A DNA stretch of 40,628 nucleotides, from positions 1 through 40,628 of the forward strand of contig CAISJD010000197.1 of NCBI GenBank assembly GCA_903885605.1. The letters run 5' to 3'. The notes under the pieces are model-generated. The model was not told the origin of the DNA. It saw nothing but the letters and a program-made list of their open reading frames with translations, and did no database searches. This stretch comes from an uncultured Chthonomonas sp. (GTDB lineage: Bacteria > Armatimonadota > Chthonomonadetes > Chthonomonadales > CAJBBX01). Both the position numbers and the translations under genes were made by a program. This document shows positions 16,957 through 24,626 of this stretch, piece by piece; the stretch's first letter is position 1; each line of letters begins with the position of its first letter.

Positions 16957-16983
16957 TTGCCGGTGGGTTCGACCCAGTATACT
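16957..16983 (+). promoter_or_regulatory. Possible promoter for gmk-ricT
   Basis: TTGCCG (16957-16962) and TATACT (16978-16983) are separated by 15 bases, shorter than ideal. They lie in the 83-base gap upstream of gmk. The -10 match is good but the spacing is poor, so this is tentative. Confidence 0.35.
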
Positions 16984-17035
16984 AAGGGTGCCGGCGGCCG
17001 CATGATCGGGCGCCGCGCTCTGCTCTGGAGGGTGT

Positions 17036-17701
17036 GTGGTGTCGATCGGCTCCTTGTTCGTGGTCTCCGGCCCCAGCGGGGTGGGCAAGGACACCGTTCT
17101 GCAGCGCGTCCTTGCGCGCCTCGGCCGGGGCGCCCTCATGCGCGTGACGACGGCCACCACGCGCCCCATGCGCCCCGGCGACACCGACGGCGTCTCGTAC
17201 CACTTCCTGAGCCGCGATGAGTTCGAACGGCGTGTTGCGGCGGGATGGTTCCTTGAGTGGGCCTCTTTCGGCGGCGAGCTCTACGGCACGCCTGCCGGAG
17301 CTGTGGCCGAGACCCGGGCGGCGGGCAGGCATGTGCTGATCCAGATCGATGTCCAGGGCGCCGATCAGGTGCGGGCGCTGGCGTCTGACGCCGTGCTGAT
17401 CTTCATCGCGCCGCCCACCATGGCCGCCATGCGCGAGCGGCTCCTGGCCCCCGGAGCCGATGCCCGGAACGACCTGGAGCAACGCCTGCGGCGGGGCGCC
17501 GAGGAGGTGGCCGGCGCCGGGAGGTTCGACTTCGTGGTCATCAACGACGTGCTCGAGGAAGCGGCCGACGAACTGGAGGCCCTCCTCATCGTGCATGGCG
17601 CCGCGCCGGTCGGCCCTACGCCGGATCAGGTCGAGCTCGCCGAGCGTTGTGCGGTCAGCCGTCGGCGCAGTCACCTCGATTTCCTGTTGGAGGGCATCTG
17701 A
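17036..17701 (+). CDS. gmk: Guanylate kinase
   Basis: Phosphorylates GMP to GDP in the cytosol. The 221-residue protein has the P-loop SGPSGVGKDT near its N-terminus. The residue after the P-loop Lys is Asp rather than the usual Ser/Thr, with Thr following. The GMP-binding segment contains TTATTRPMRPGDTDGVSYHF and ends in FLEWASFGGELYGT. The strand LIQIDVQGAD holds the catalytic-site acidic residues. Start is GTG at 17036 or the adjacent in-frame GTG at 17039, after a GGAGGG ribosome-binding sequence. It is 3 bases from ricT, so the two are co-expressed. Confidence 0.95.
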   Translation: MVSIGSLFVVSGPSGVGKDTVLQRVLARLGRGALMRVTTATTRPMRPGDTDGVSYHFLSRDEFERRVAAGWFLEWASFGGELYGTPAGAVAETRAAGRHVLIQIDVQGADQVRALASDAVLIFIAPPTMAAMRERLLAPGADARNDLEQRLRRGAEEVAGAGRFDFVVINDVLEEAADELEALLIVHGAAPVGPTPDQVELAERCAVSRRRSHLDFLLEGI

Positions 17702-17704
17702 CCC

Positions 17705-18565
17705 ATGCCGATCGTGGTGGGTGTGGCCTTTCGCCGGTGTACGCGGGCCTACTGGTTCGATCCCGGCCCGCTGGAGCCTGCCGAAGGCGCCGACGTGGTC
17801 GTGGAGACCGCCAAGGGCCTCGACATCGGCCATGTGCGGATCGCTCCGACGGAGGTGGCCGAGGCCGATCTCCAGGCTCCGCTGAAGCGCGTGGTGCGGC
17901 TCGCCACGAAGCGCGACCTCGATTCTGTGGCGCGCAACCGCGACCGAGCCGCCCGTGCGCTTCAGGTCTGCGGGGCGCGCATCCGCCACCATCGCCTTCC
18001 CATGAAGCCCCTGACGGCCGACTTCGCGTTCGACAGCTCGCAAGTCACGGTCTACTTCTCCGCCGACACGCGCGTCGATTTCCGTGACCTGGTCAAGGAT
18101 GTGGCGGGTCAGCTCCGGTGCCGCGTACAGCTCCTCCAGGTGGGCGCACGGGACCAGGCCAAGATGCTGGGCGGGGTGGGCACCTGTGGGCGCGAGCTCT
18201 GCTGCTCTTCGTTCATGACGGATTTCATGCCCGTCTCCATGCGCATGGCGAAGGACCAGAGCCTCTTCCTGAACCCGGCCAAGTTCTCCGGCGCCTGCGG
18301 CAAGCTCATGTGTTGCCTGCGCTACGAGCATGAGGTCTACGTGGCCGCCAAGCGCATCCTGCCGCCCCTGGGCGCTTCCATCGAGACGCCGGTGGGTAAG
18401 GGGCGCGTTGTGGGGCTGCAGATGCTTCGCGAGCAGATCACAGTGCAGCTTGATGATGCCGAGGCTGCCGTGGTGGTGGCGCCGCAGGACTGCACGTGGC
18501 AGGCTCGCCACGCAGCGAACCACCCCATCGACGATGACCTTGAGGGTAGCGACCTCGAGGATTAG
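17705..18565 (+). CDS. ricT: RicT/YaaT-like PSP1 domain protein
   Basis: A 286-residue PSP1-domain protein. In Bacillus the homologue YaaT (RicT) joins RicA and RicF in an iron-sulphur complex that aids RNase Y-dependent mRNA processing and affects sporulation and competence. The cysteine-rich signature is intact: GTCGRELCC (Cys161, 166, 167) and ACGKLMCCLRYE (Cys198, 203, 204). The final 40 residues are acidic. It follows gmk by 3 bases. Its stop codon overlaps that of the convergent helicase gene (shared TTAG), with no terminator between them. RicA and RicF are not in this window. Confidence 0.93.
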   Translation: MPIVVGVAFRRCTRAYWFDPGPLEPAEGADVVVETAKGLDIGHVRIAPTEVAEADLQAPLKRVVRLATKRDLDSVARNRDRAARALQVCGARIRHHRLPMKPLTADFAFDSSQVTVYFSADTRVDFRDLVKDVAGQLRCRVQLLQVGARDQAKMLGGVGTCGRELCCSSFMTDFMPVSMRMAKDQSLFLNPAKFSGACGKLMCCLRYEHEVYVAAKRILPPLGASIETPVGKGRVVGLQMLREQITVQLDDAEAAVVVAPQDCTWQARHAANHPIDDDLEGSDLED

Positions 18566-20895
18566 CCGCCCGGCGCCGTAAGGTCCTGCAGCAGGAGCGC
18601 GGCGCCCCGCTTGTCCGGGAAGCGGCCTCGGACGCCGGCGTCCATGTCGCCCATGGCGAACGCCGGTACCGCGGAGCCCACGCACGAGGGGCAGCCGTCA
18701 CGGCAGGCGCACGCGGCCACGATGTCCCGAGCCGCCGCCAGGATGCGGTCCACGCTGTCCAGGCATCGCCGGGCGAAGCCCATCCCGCCCGGGAACCGGT
18801 CGAAGAGGAACACCGCCTCGCGGCCCAGACAGGCCACGTCCACGGTCGCCCCGATGTCGCTCACGTCGCACATGGCGAACATGGGCGCCACTTCGACCAG
18901 CAAGTTGGCAACGCCGAGCAGCGCGTCGGCGGCGGGGATACCCTCGGCTGCGATGCGCTTCAGCATGGCAGGCGACGGCGCGATCCACATCGCCACCGTG
19001 GGCAGCGTCACCGGCGGAAGGTCGAGCGGCTCGAAGCCCAGGCTGTCGCGGCTGGTGAACTTGATCTTCTTGAACATGGGGAGCGTGGTCGTCACGGTCA
19101 CGTCGCCCAATCCCGTCTGAACCTCTCCGCGCTCGGCCCGCTCCACGGCCTCGTCCAGCCGAAGCTGCGCCACCTGGACGGCCTGCGTGTAGTAGTCGAG
19201 GTCGCGGCGCTCCACGTGGGCGATCTTCTGGTCCATGTCCAGCCGCGTGACGAAGTAGGTGTCGGCCTCGTGCAGGTAGACCGCGTTGGTGTGCAGCTGC
19301 TGCATGGCGCCCGACTCGTCCATGGTGCCGATGACCCGGCTCCGGTCGCTGTCGTCCTGGATGGTGTAGACCGGGCCGGAGATGTTGCGCAGGCTCACCT
19401 CCGCGGCCGGATAGCTGCTCTGGGCCCAGTAGAGCCTGCCCTGGCGGCGCACCACCTGCTGCTCCTCCTCCAGCACCTCGCCCAGCGCTGCGCCGTAGCC
19501 TCCGAATCGCTTGAGGTCCTCGTCCGTGAGCGGCAGCTCTGACGCGGCGCATCGCACGTGGCCGATCACGATGTGCGGGTTGTCCGCGTCAATGGTGGCC
19601 TGCTCGGGGCACTGGCCGAAGAGGTACTCCGCGTGGGAGGCGATGTACTGGTCCATGGGCGAGTTCTGTGCCACGAGGAAGACCAGCGCATCGGAGCGGC
19701 CACGCCCGGCGCGTCCCGCCTGCTGCCACATGCTGGCCACGCTACCGGGGTAGCCGACGAGGATGCAGGCATCGAGCGAGCCGATGTCGATGCCGAGTTC
19801 CAGGGCGTTCGTCGATGTGACCGCCAGGAGGTCGCGGTCCAGGAGCCTCCGCTCGATCTCGCGCCGGTCCTCGGCCAGGTACCCTCCCCGGTAGGCGTGG
19901 ATGCGCTCGGTCAGCCGCTTCCCATCGCGCCGCAGCGCCTCGCGGGTCTCGCGGTAGAGCATCTCGGCGGTCAACCGCGTGCGCGAGAAGGCGATCGTCT
20001 GGACGCCGCTCCGCATGAGGGTGGCGAGGAGCTTGACAGCCTCGTGGACGCAGCTTCGGCGTTCGCCACCCGCCCGCCACCCCGGTTCGCCTTCGGGGCG
20101 GACGATCAGGGGCGGGTTCCATATGACGAACCGCTTGGGACCGGCAGGTGAGCCGTCATGGGTGATCAGCTTCACGGGGCGGCCCAGGATGCGCTCGGCA
20201 TGCTCCTGCGGGTTGCCGATGGTGGCCGACGAGCAGATGTAGGTCGGCTCGGAGCCGTAGTGGCGGCAGATGCGGTCCAGGCGCCGGAGTACGTTGGCCA
20301 GGTGCGACCCGAAGACGCCCCGGTAGGCGTGCAGTTCGTCGATGACGACATACTTCAGGTGGCTCAGGAAGCGGTTCCAGCGCGGATGGTTGGGCAGGAT
20401 GCCCGCGTGGAGCATATCGGGGTTGGTGAGGGCCGCGTGGGCCGCGTCACGGACTTTGCGCCTCTGGTTCTGCGGCGTGTCCCCGTCATACGTTCCCGCG
20501 ATGAGCCCGATGCCCTCCTTGCCGCCGTAGCGCTGCAGGACGCGGAACTGGTCCTGCGCCAGTGCCTTGGTGGGGTAGAGGAGCAGCGCCGTGGCCAGCG
20601 GGTCCGCCACCACGGCCTCGACGATGGGGATGGCGTAGCAGAGCGTCTTGCCGCTGGCCGTCCCGGTGACCACCACGACGCTCTGCCCCTGCCGCGCGGC
20701 GGCGATGGCCTCCATCTGGTGCGAGTAGAGCCGCTCGACGCCGTCACGCTCCAGTATCTGCCGGATCGGCTCCGAGAGGCCAAGATCCGCCTCGCCGAAT
20801 GCCGCGATCCTCGGTTCCATGTTGCGGACGCAGACGGCCTGTCCCTCGTAGTAGGGCAGTGTCTGGATCCTGGCGGCGATCTCCGCGAGGTTCAT
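18562..20895 (-). CDS. mrfA: MrfA-type DEAD/DEAH-box helicase with four-cysteine C-terminal domain
   Basis: A 777-residue superfamily 2 helicase of the YprA/MrfA type. In Bacillus, MrfA works with the exonuclease MrfB in repair of mitomycin C-damaged DNA. All motifs are canonical: Q-like SHQ at 58-60, Walker A TGTASGKT with Lys83, motif II DELH at 186-189, motif III SAT at 223-225, motif V TSTNALELGIDIG, and motif VI QQAGRAGR. The C-terminal MZB/DUF1998 domain carries the zinc-type motif CACRDGCPSC. The ATG at 20895 overlaps the stop of the upstream paralogue by 4 bases. It is the last gene of the mrfB-paralogue-mrfA unit and converges on ricT. Confidence 0.93.
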   Translation of the reverse strand: MNLAEIAARIQTLPYYEGQAVCVRNMEPRIAAFGEADLGLSEPIRQILERDGVERLYSHQMEAIAAARQGQSVVVVTGTASGKTLCYAIPIVEAVVADPLATALLLYPTKALAQDQFRVLQRYGGKEGIGLIAGTYDGDTPQNQRRKVRDAAHAALTNPDMLHAGILPNHPRWNRFLSHLKYVVIDELHAYRGVFGSHLANVLRRLDRICRHYGSEPTYICSSATIGNPQEHAERILGRPVKLITHDGSPAGPKRFVIWNPPLIVRPEGEPGWRAGGERRSCVHEAVKLLATLMRSGVQTIAFSRTRLTAEMLYRETREALRRDGKRLTERIHAYRGGYLAEDRREIERRLLDRDLLAVTSTNALELGIDIGSLDACILVGYPGSVASMWQQAGRAGRGRSDALVFLVAQNSPMDQYIASHAEYLFGQCPEQATIDADNPHIVIGHVRCAASELPLTDEDLKRFGGYGAALGEVLEEEQQVVRRQGRLYWAQSSYPAAEVSLRNISGPVYTIQDDSDRSRVIGTMDESGAMQQLHTNAVYLHEADTYFVTRLDMDQKIAHVERRDLDYYTQAVQVAQLRLDEAVERAERGEVQTGLGDVTVTTTLPMFKKIKFTSRDSLGFEPLDLPPVTLPTVAMWIAPSPAMLKRIAAEGIPAADALLGVANLLVEVAPMFAMCDVSDIGATVDVACLGREAVFLFDRFPGGMGFARRCLDSVDRILAAARDIVAACACRDGCPSCVGSAVPAFAMGDMDAGVRGRFPDKRGAALLLQDLTAPGG

Positions 20896-23651
20896 GGTGC
20901 GGTCTCCTTGGTCTCTTGCGCGGGCGCATCGGGCTTGCGGCGGGCGCGGAGGCGGGCGAGTGAGGCCAGGCCGTCGCCGGCGATCAGCGCCGGCCGGGCA
21001 GGCGTCGGATCAGGTGTCTGGGGCGGCGTCTCCACGCGCTCGGTGGGCGTCTCCAGCCGCGTGCCGGGCAGCTCCGCATGCGGCTCGGCGGCGCCGCTCC
21101 GGCGCAGTCGGCGCACCAGTTCGCGATCGAAGCCCGTGCGTGTGCGTGCGCGTGCGGAGGCGTCCGGGCTGGTGAGCGCGCCCGGGCTTGGCGGCTCCGG
21201 GCGCTCCAGTTGGTCGCCGAACTCCACCGCGTGGGGGAGCTTGGGCTCCCGCTGGCGCTCCAACCGGCGTTTGATCTCTCGTTCTAGCGAGAGGCGCACG
21301 GACTCGCGGTTCTCGGTCATGCGCTCAGTGTCGATCTGGGGCGCCGCCACGTGGTCTGCCAACAGGCCCTTTAGGATCGCCAGCGATGCGCGCTTGTCGG
21401 GGACGGATCCCTCGCCCCGCTCAACGTTCCAGGTGGTGAAGCGCCGCAGCGGCTTGCCCACGCAGAGCGGGCATCCAGCGCGGCAATTGCACTTGCGGAC
21501 GGCCTCATAGACGGCGGGCAGCACCTCGTGGATGCGCTCGTAGGCCGCCTGGCTGTATCCGAGGCCGCGCGGCAGCCGTTCGTAGATGAAGACCGCCTGC
21601 CACGGCGAGTTGGAGCAGCCCACCGTATGCGACAGGTCGGCCGTGTCGCACCTCACGAAGAGGGGTAGGAGCATGCGCGTCGCGTACCCGATGCCGCGAA
21701 GGCCGTGCATCACGTCGAGGCCCGAGCGCCGCACCTCGGCCAGCAGCGGCTCGGGAGCGACGAACCAGACAGCCATGGTCTCGAGCCACATCGTCGGCGT
21801 GAAGACCGCGTGGGTGGAGACGGCGTCCAGCGACCGGAAGGGGATGCGCGAGTAGTGCGTCGTGTCGAAGTGCGCCGTCACCTCGCCCCAGACGCACTCG
21901 CCGGAGCCCATGGCCTTGCGGCGCAGCACGTGGTCGATATGGTTCACATCGGTGCCGCCGGACGGCTGCGTGTAGTAATCCACCTCCTCGCGGTGGACCG
22001 TGCAGGTCTTGCGGCCGAGGTCGAGATGGTCCACCAGGTAGGTGTCGCCGTGCTGCATGTAGACGGCGCCCTCATGGATCAGCGGCTGGGCGTCGTACTC
22101 GTTGAGGTGGCCGATCACCTGCCCGGTATCACGGTCCTGGATCGGCACGTCGGCGCCGTCCATGCTGCGCAGGCCGAACTCGTGCTGGGGCGTCTCGGAA
22201 GTGGCGTGGTACCAGGTCTGACCGATGCGGCGCACCTTGCCCTGCGCCTCAAGGACCTCCATGGCCGTCACGGCGTGGGGGCCGAAGAGGCCCATCTCGC
22301 CCTGCTCCACGGGCATCTCATGTGCGGCGCAACGGAGGTGGCCCATGACCACGAACGGGTTGTGCGGATCCACGCCGGCCGTCTCCAAGGGGCGTCCAAA
22401 GAGGTACTCGGGGTGGCGCATGATGTACTGGTTGGCCGGGGTCTCGAGGCCGACCAGTACGCAGAGCCCCTCGCCGTCGGATCGTCCGGCTCGGCCCGCC
22501 TGCTGCAGGAAGGCCGTCAGCGTGCCGGGGTAGCCTACCAGCACCGACGCTGCCGGCGAGCCGGTTCGGATGCCCTCCTCCAACGCCGGCGTAGAGCTGA
22601 TCCCGGCGATTGAGCCATCGAGCAGGCGCTGCTCTATGGCCCGCCGCTCCGGCAGCAGGTACCCGGCGCGGTAGGCCTCCACAGACCTCGATCCGCGCGA
22701 TGCCGCATCGCCCAGTTCCTCGTTGCAGTAGCGCGCGATGAGCTCCGCCGATATCTTGGCCTTGGAGAAGGTGATCGTCGGCGCACCCGCCGTGATCAGG
22801 CGAGCCATGATGGCGGCGGCCTCGATCAGGGCGCCTCGCCTGGCCTTGCGCCGCGTGGAGCGGATGATGGGAGGGTTCCACAGTACAAAGGTGCGCGGCC
22901 CGGAAGGGGCGCCGCTCTGGTCGATCAGCTGGGCTGGACGGCCCGTGAGCTCCTCCATGAGTTCCGCCGGGTTGGCCACCGGCCCGCAGGCGCCATGCAC
23001 CGAGGGACGCGCCCCGTAGCGCCCGGCGACGCGAAGCAGGCGCCGCACGAGGTTGCCCATGCCCGCGCCGAACATTCCTCCGTAGGCGTGGAGGTCGTCG
23101 ATGAGCAGGAGTTCCAGGCGGCTCAGGAAGCGCTGCCACCGGGCATGTTGGGGCATCAGCCCCGCGTGGACCATGTCCGGCGTGGTGATGACGAGGCGCC
23201 CCTCCTCGCGGAGCCTCCGGCGCGTGGCCGCGGGCATCTCGCCATGCATGGCGCCCATGGTGACGTCGCCCAGTCCAGCCCGCCCCAGCAGCGCCTCCAA
23301 CTGCACGGCATGGTCGAGGCATGACGAGCGGGTGGGGCAGAGGATGAGGGCGCAGCCGTCGCGGCCCAGCATGGCGGCTGCGGCCGCCAACCTGAGCGAG
23401 GAGGACTTGCCCGTGTCCACGCCGGTGGCCAGCACCCCGCCGCGGCGGCTCCGGACCAGGTGCATGAAGTCGAACTGGTGGCTGTAGAGCGGGCGCTCAT
23501 CGGCGGCGTCCAGCGCCGTGCGCAGGGGCCCGGGCAGGTCATCGTCGGCGGCCAAGACCGGCGCCCTGGCCGGGACGCGGTGGATGTGCGCGATTTGGCC
23601 CGCGTAGAACGGGCTGCCGCGCAGGGCTTCGATCCAGGTTTCGGCGCTCAT
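20892..23651 (-). CDS. MrfA paralogue with degenerate helicase motifs
   Basis: A 919-residue relative of the neighbouring MrfA, alignable along nearly all of its length. The Walker A Lys is kept (TGVDTGKSS, Lys82), as are motif VI QQAGRAGR and the C-terminal cysteine motif CNCRAGCPLC. Key catalytic motifs are altered. Motif II reads DDLH (185-188) instead of DELH, motif III SAT is replaced by ACG around 221-223, and motif V is STPALEEGIRTG where MrfA has STNALELGIDIG. It may therefore bind ATP without efficient hydrolysis or unwinding. After the MZB domain it has an extra tail of about 150 residues, charged and then proline-rich. The frame is intact, arguing for a retained function, perhaps as a structural partner of MrfA. 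Confidence 0.9.
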   Translation of the reverse strand: MSAETWIEALRGSPFYAGQIAHIHRVPARAPVLAADDDLPGPLRTALDAADERPLYSHQFDFMHLVRSRRGGVLATGVDTGKSSSLRLAAAAAMLGRDGCALILCPTRSSCLDHAVQLEALLGRAGLGDVTMGAMHGEMPAATRRRLREEGRLVITTPDMVHAGLMPQHARWQRFLSRLELLLIDDLHAYGGMFGAGMGNLVRRLLRVAGRYGARPSVHGACGPVANPAELMEELTGRPAQLIDQSGAPSGPRTFVLWNPPIIRSTRRKARRGALIEAAAIMARLITAGAPTITFSKAKISAELIARYCNEELGDAASRGSRSVEAYRAGYLLPERRAIEQRLLDGSIAGISSTPALEEGIRTGSPAASVLVGYPGTLTAFLQQAGRAGRSDGEGLCVLVGLETPANQYIMRHPEYLFGRPLETAGVDPHNPFVVMGHLRCAAHEMPVEQGEMGLFGPHAVTAMEVLEAQGKVRRIGQTWYHATSETPQHEFGLRSMDGADVPIQDRDTGQVIGHLNEYDAQPLIHEGAVYMQHGDTYLVDHLDLGRKTCTVHREEVDYYTQPSGGTDVNHIDHVLRRKAMGSGECVWGEVTAHFDTTHYSRIPFRSLDAVSTHAVFTPTMWLETMAVWFVAPEPLLAEVRRSGLDVMHGLRGIGYATRMLLPLFVRCDTADLSHTVGCSNSPWQAVFIYERLPRGLGYSQAAYERIHEVLPAVYEAVRKCNCRAGCPLCVGKPLRRFTTWNVERGEGSVPDKRASLAILKGLLADHVAAPQIDTERMTENRESVRLSLEREIKRRLERQREPKLPHAVEFGDQLERPEPPSPGALTSPDASARARTRTGFDRELVRRLRRSGAAEPHAELPGTRLETPTERVETPPQTPDPTPARPALIAGDGLASLARLRARRKPDAPAQETKETAP

Positions 23652-23660
23652 TACCGTCGG

Positions 23661-24584
23661 CTAGGGCAGCCTGGCGGCCAGTTCCGCCAGCGTCAGCAGA
23701 TCCTGTAGATTGTGTTCCATGATGCGCTCGAGGTGCGTGGCGTTGCCGGTTCGCACAAAGTGGTGGTATGCGTCCGGCACGGCCCAGCCGGGGATGTCCT
23801 CGGCGCGGCGGCGGGCGCAAACCTGGCGCTCCAGCGTCTGCAGCTTGCAGTCGGGCAATGCTTCGGCCCAGCACCGTCGTGCCATGTGGAGCAGGTCCAG
23901 ATGAGCCGCCGGCGCCGTCCAGGCGACGCCCGTGGCCGCGGCCCGTGCGCGCAGGTAGGGCACGTCGAAGCTCTTGCCGTTGAAGCTGAGCACGGCGTCG
24001 GCTCCGGCCAGCGCCTCGACCGACCAGGCCACCGCCGCGGCCTCCTCGGAGTAGTCACGCGCCAGATGCTGGTTCAGCGTGAGGGTTCCCTGATCGAATT
24101 CAAGCATCCCCACCAGGAAGACCGGCGAGTTTCCCAGCCCGGTCGTCTCAATGTCCAGGAAGATCGCCCGCTGAGGCGGGCGCCCGGTCGACGCGGCGAC
24201 GGCGAGGCTGCAGGCGGCATCCGGGTCACCGAACGCCGACCGCACGAGGGTCTCGATGGAGGTCGCCGTGCGCCCGAGGTCGGATGCGGCGTCGCAGCGC
24301 ACGAAAGAGGGGCCCCATTGCCCGTGCTGTAGCTCGACGCCGCGAATGGCTTCGTCCAGCGTAATGAAGCGCGTGGGTGGCTCGTAGCGGCGGCCCTGCG
24401 CCATGGGCTGTCGCGGTTCACCCAGCTCAGGCTTCCATGCGAAGTAGGGCGATGCGACCGATGGGGCCTTGCGCGGCGCCGCGGGCTCCGGCTCGCCTTG
24501 TGCGGCCTCGGACGCGGGCGCCTCTGGGCCTTGGGTTCGCGACATGGCCCGGCGGATCAGGTCTCGGTCGCCGGTTGGCGCCAT
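23661..24584 (-). CDS. mrfB: MrfB-type DEDDh exonuclease (YprB RNase H-like)
   Basis: A 307-residue protein with a DEDD-type 3'-5' exonuclease domain. The acidic residues are Asp144 and Glu146 in FLDIETTGL, Asp207 in SFNGKSFDVP, and His291/Asp295 in EHNLQDLLTL, so it is of the DEDDh class. The first ~60 residues are Pro/Ala/Glu-rich and probably flexible. The C-terminal TPR extension found in Bacillus YprB is absent. The ATG at 24582-24584 is used here; an in-frame ATG at 24545 is an alternative. It is the first gene of a leftward unit ending in two MrfA-type helicases (gaps of 9 and -4 bases), which supports a joint DNA repair role. Confidence 0.9.
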   Translation of the reverse strand: MAPTGDRDLIRRAMSRTQGPEAPASEAAQGEPEPAAPRKAPSVASPYFAWKPELGEPRQPMAQGRRYEPPTRFITLDEAIRGVELQHGQWGPSFVRCDAASDLGRTATSIETLVRSAFGDPDAACSLAVAASTGRPPQRAIFLDIETTGLGNSPVFLVGMLEFDQGTLTLNQHLARDYSEEAAAVAWSVEALAGADAVLSFNGKSFDVPYLRARAAATGVAWTAPAAHLDLLHMARRCWAEALPDCKLQTLERQVCARRRAEDIPGWAVPDAYHHFVRTGNATHLERIMEHNLQDLLTLAELAARLP

Positions 24585-24626
24585 GGTCTTGGTGTCCTCT
24601 GGGTGGGCGGCAGGGCTGCACGTACC

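Noticed and set aside
20158-21510. 450-residue + strand open frame opposite the two helicase genes
   Set aside because: It crosses two real genes that overlap by 4 bases, and its product has no motif or signal.
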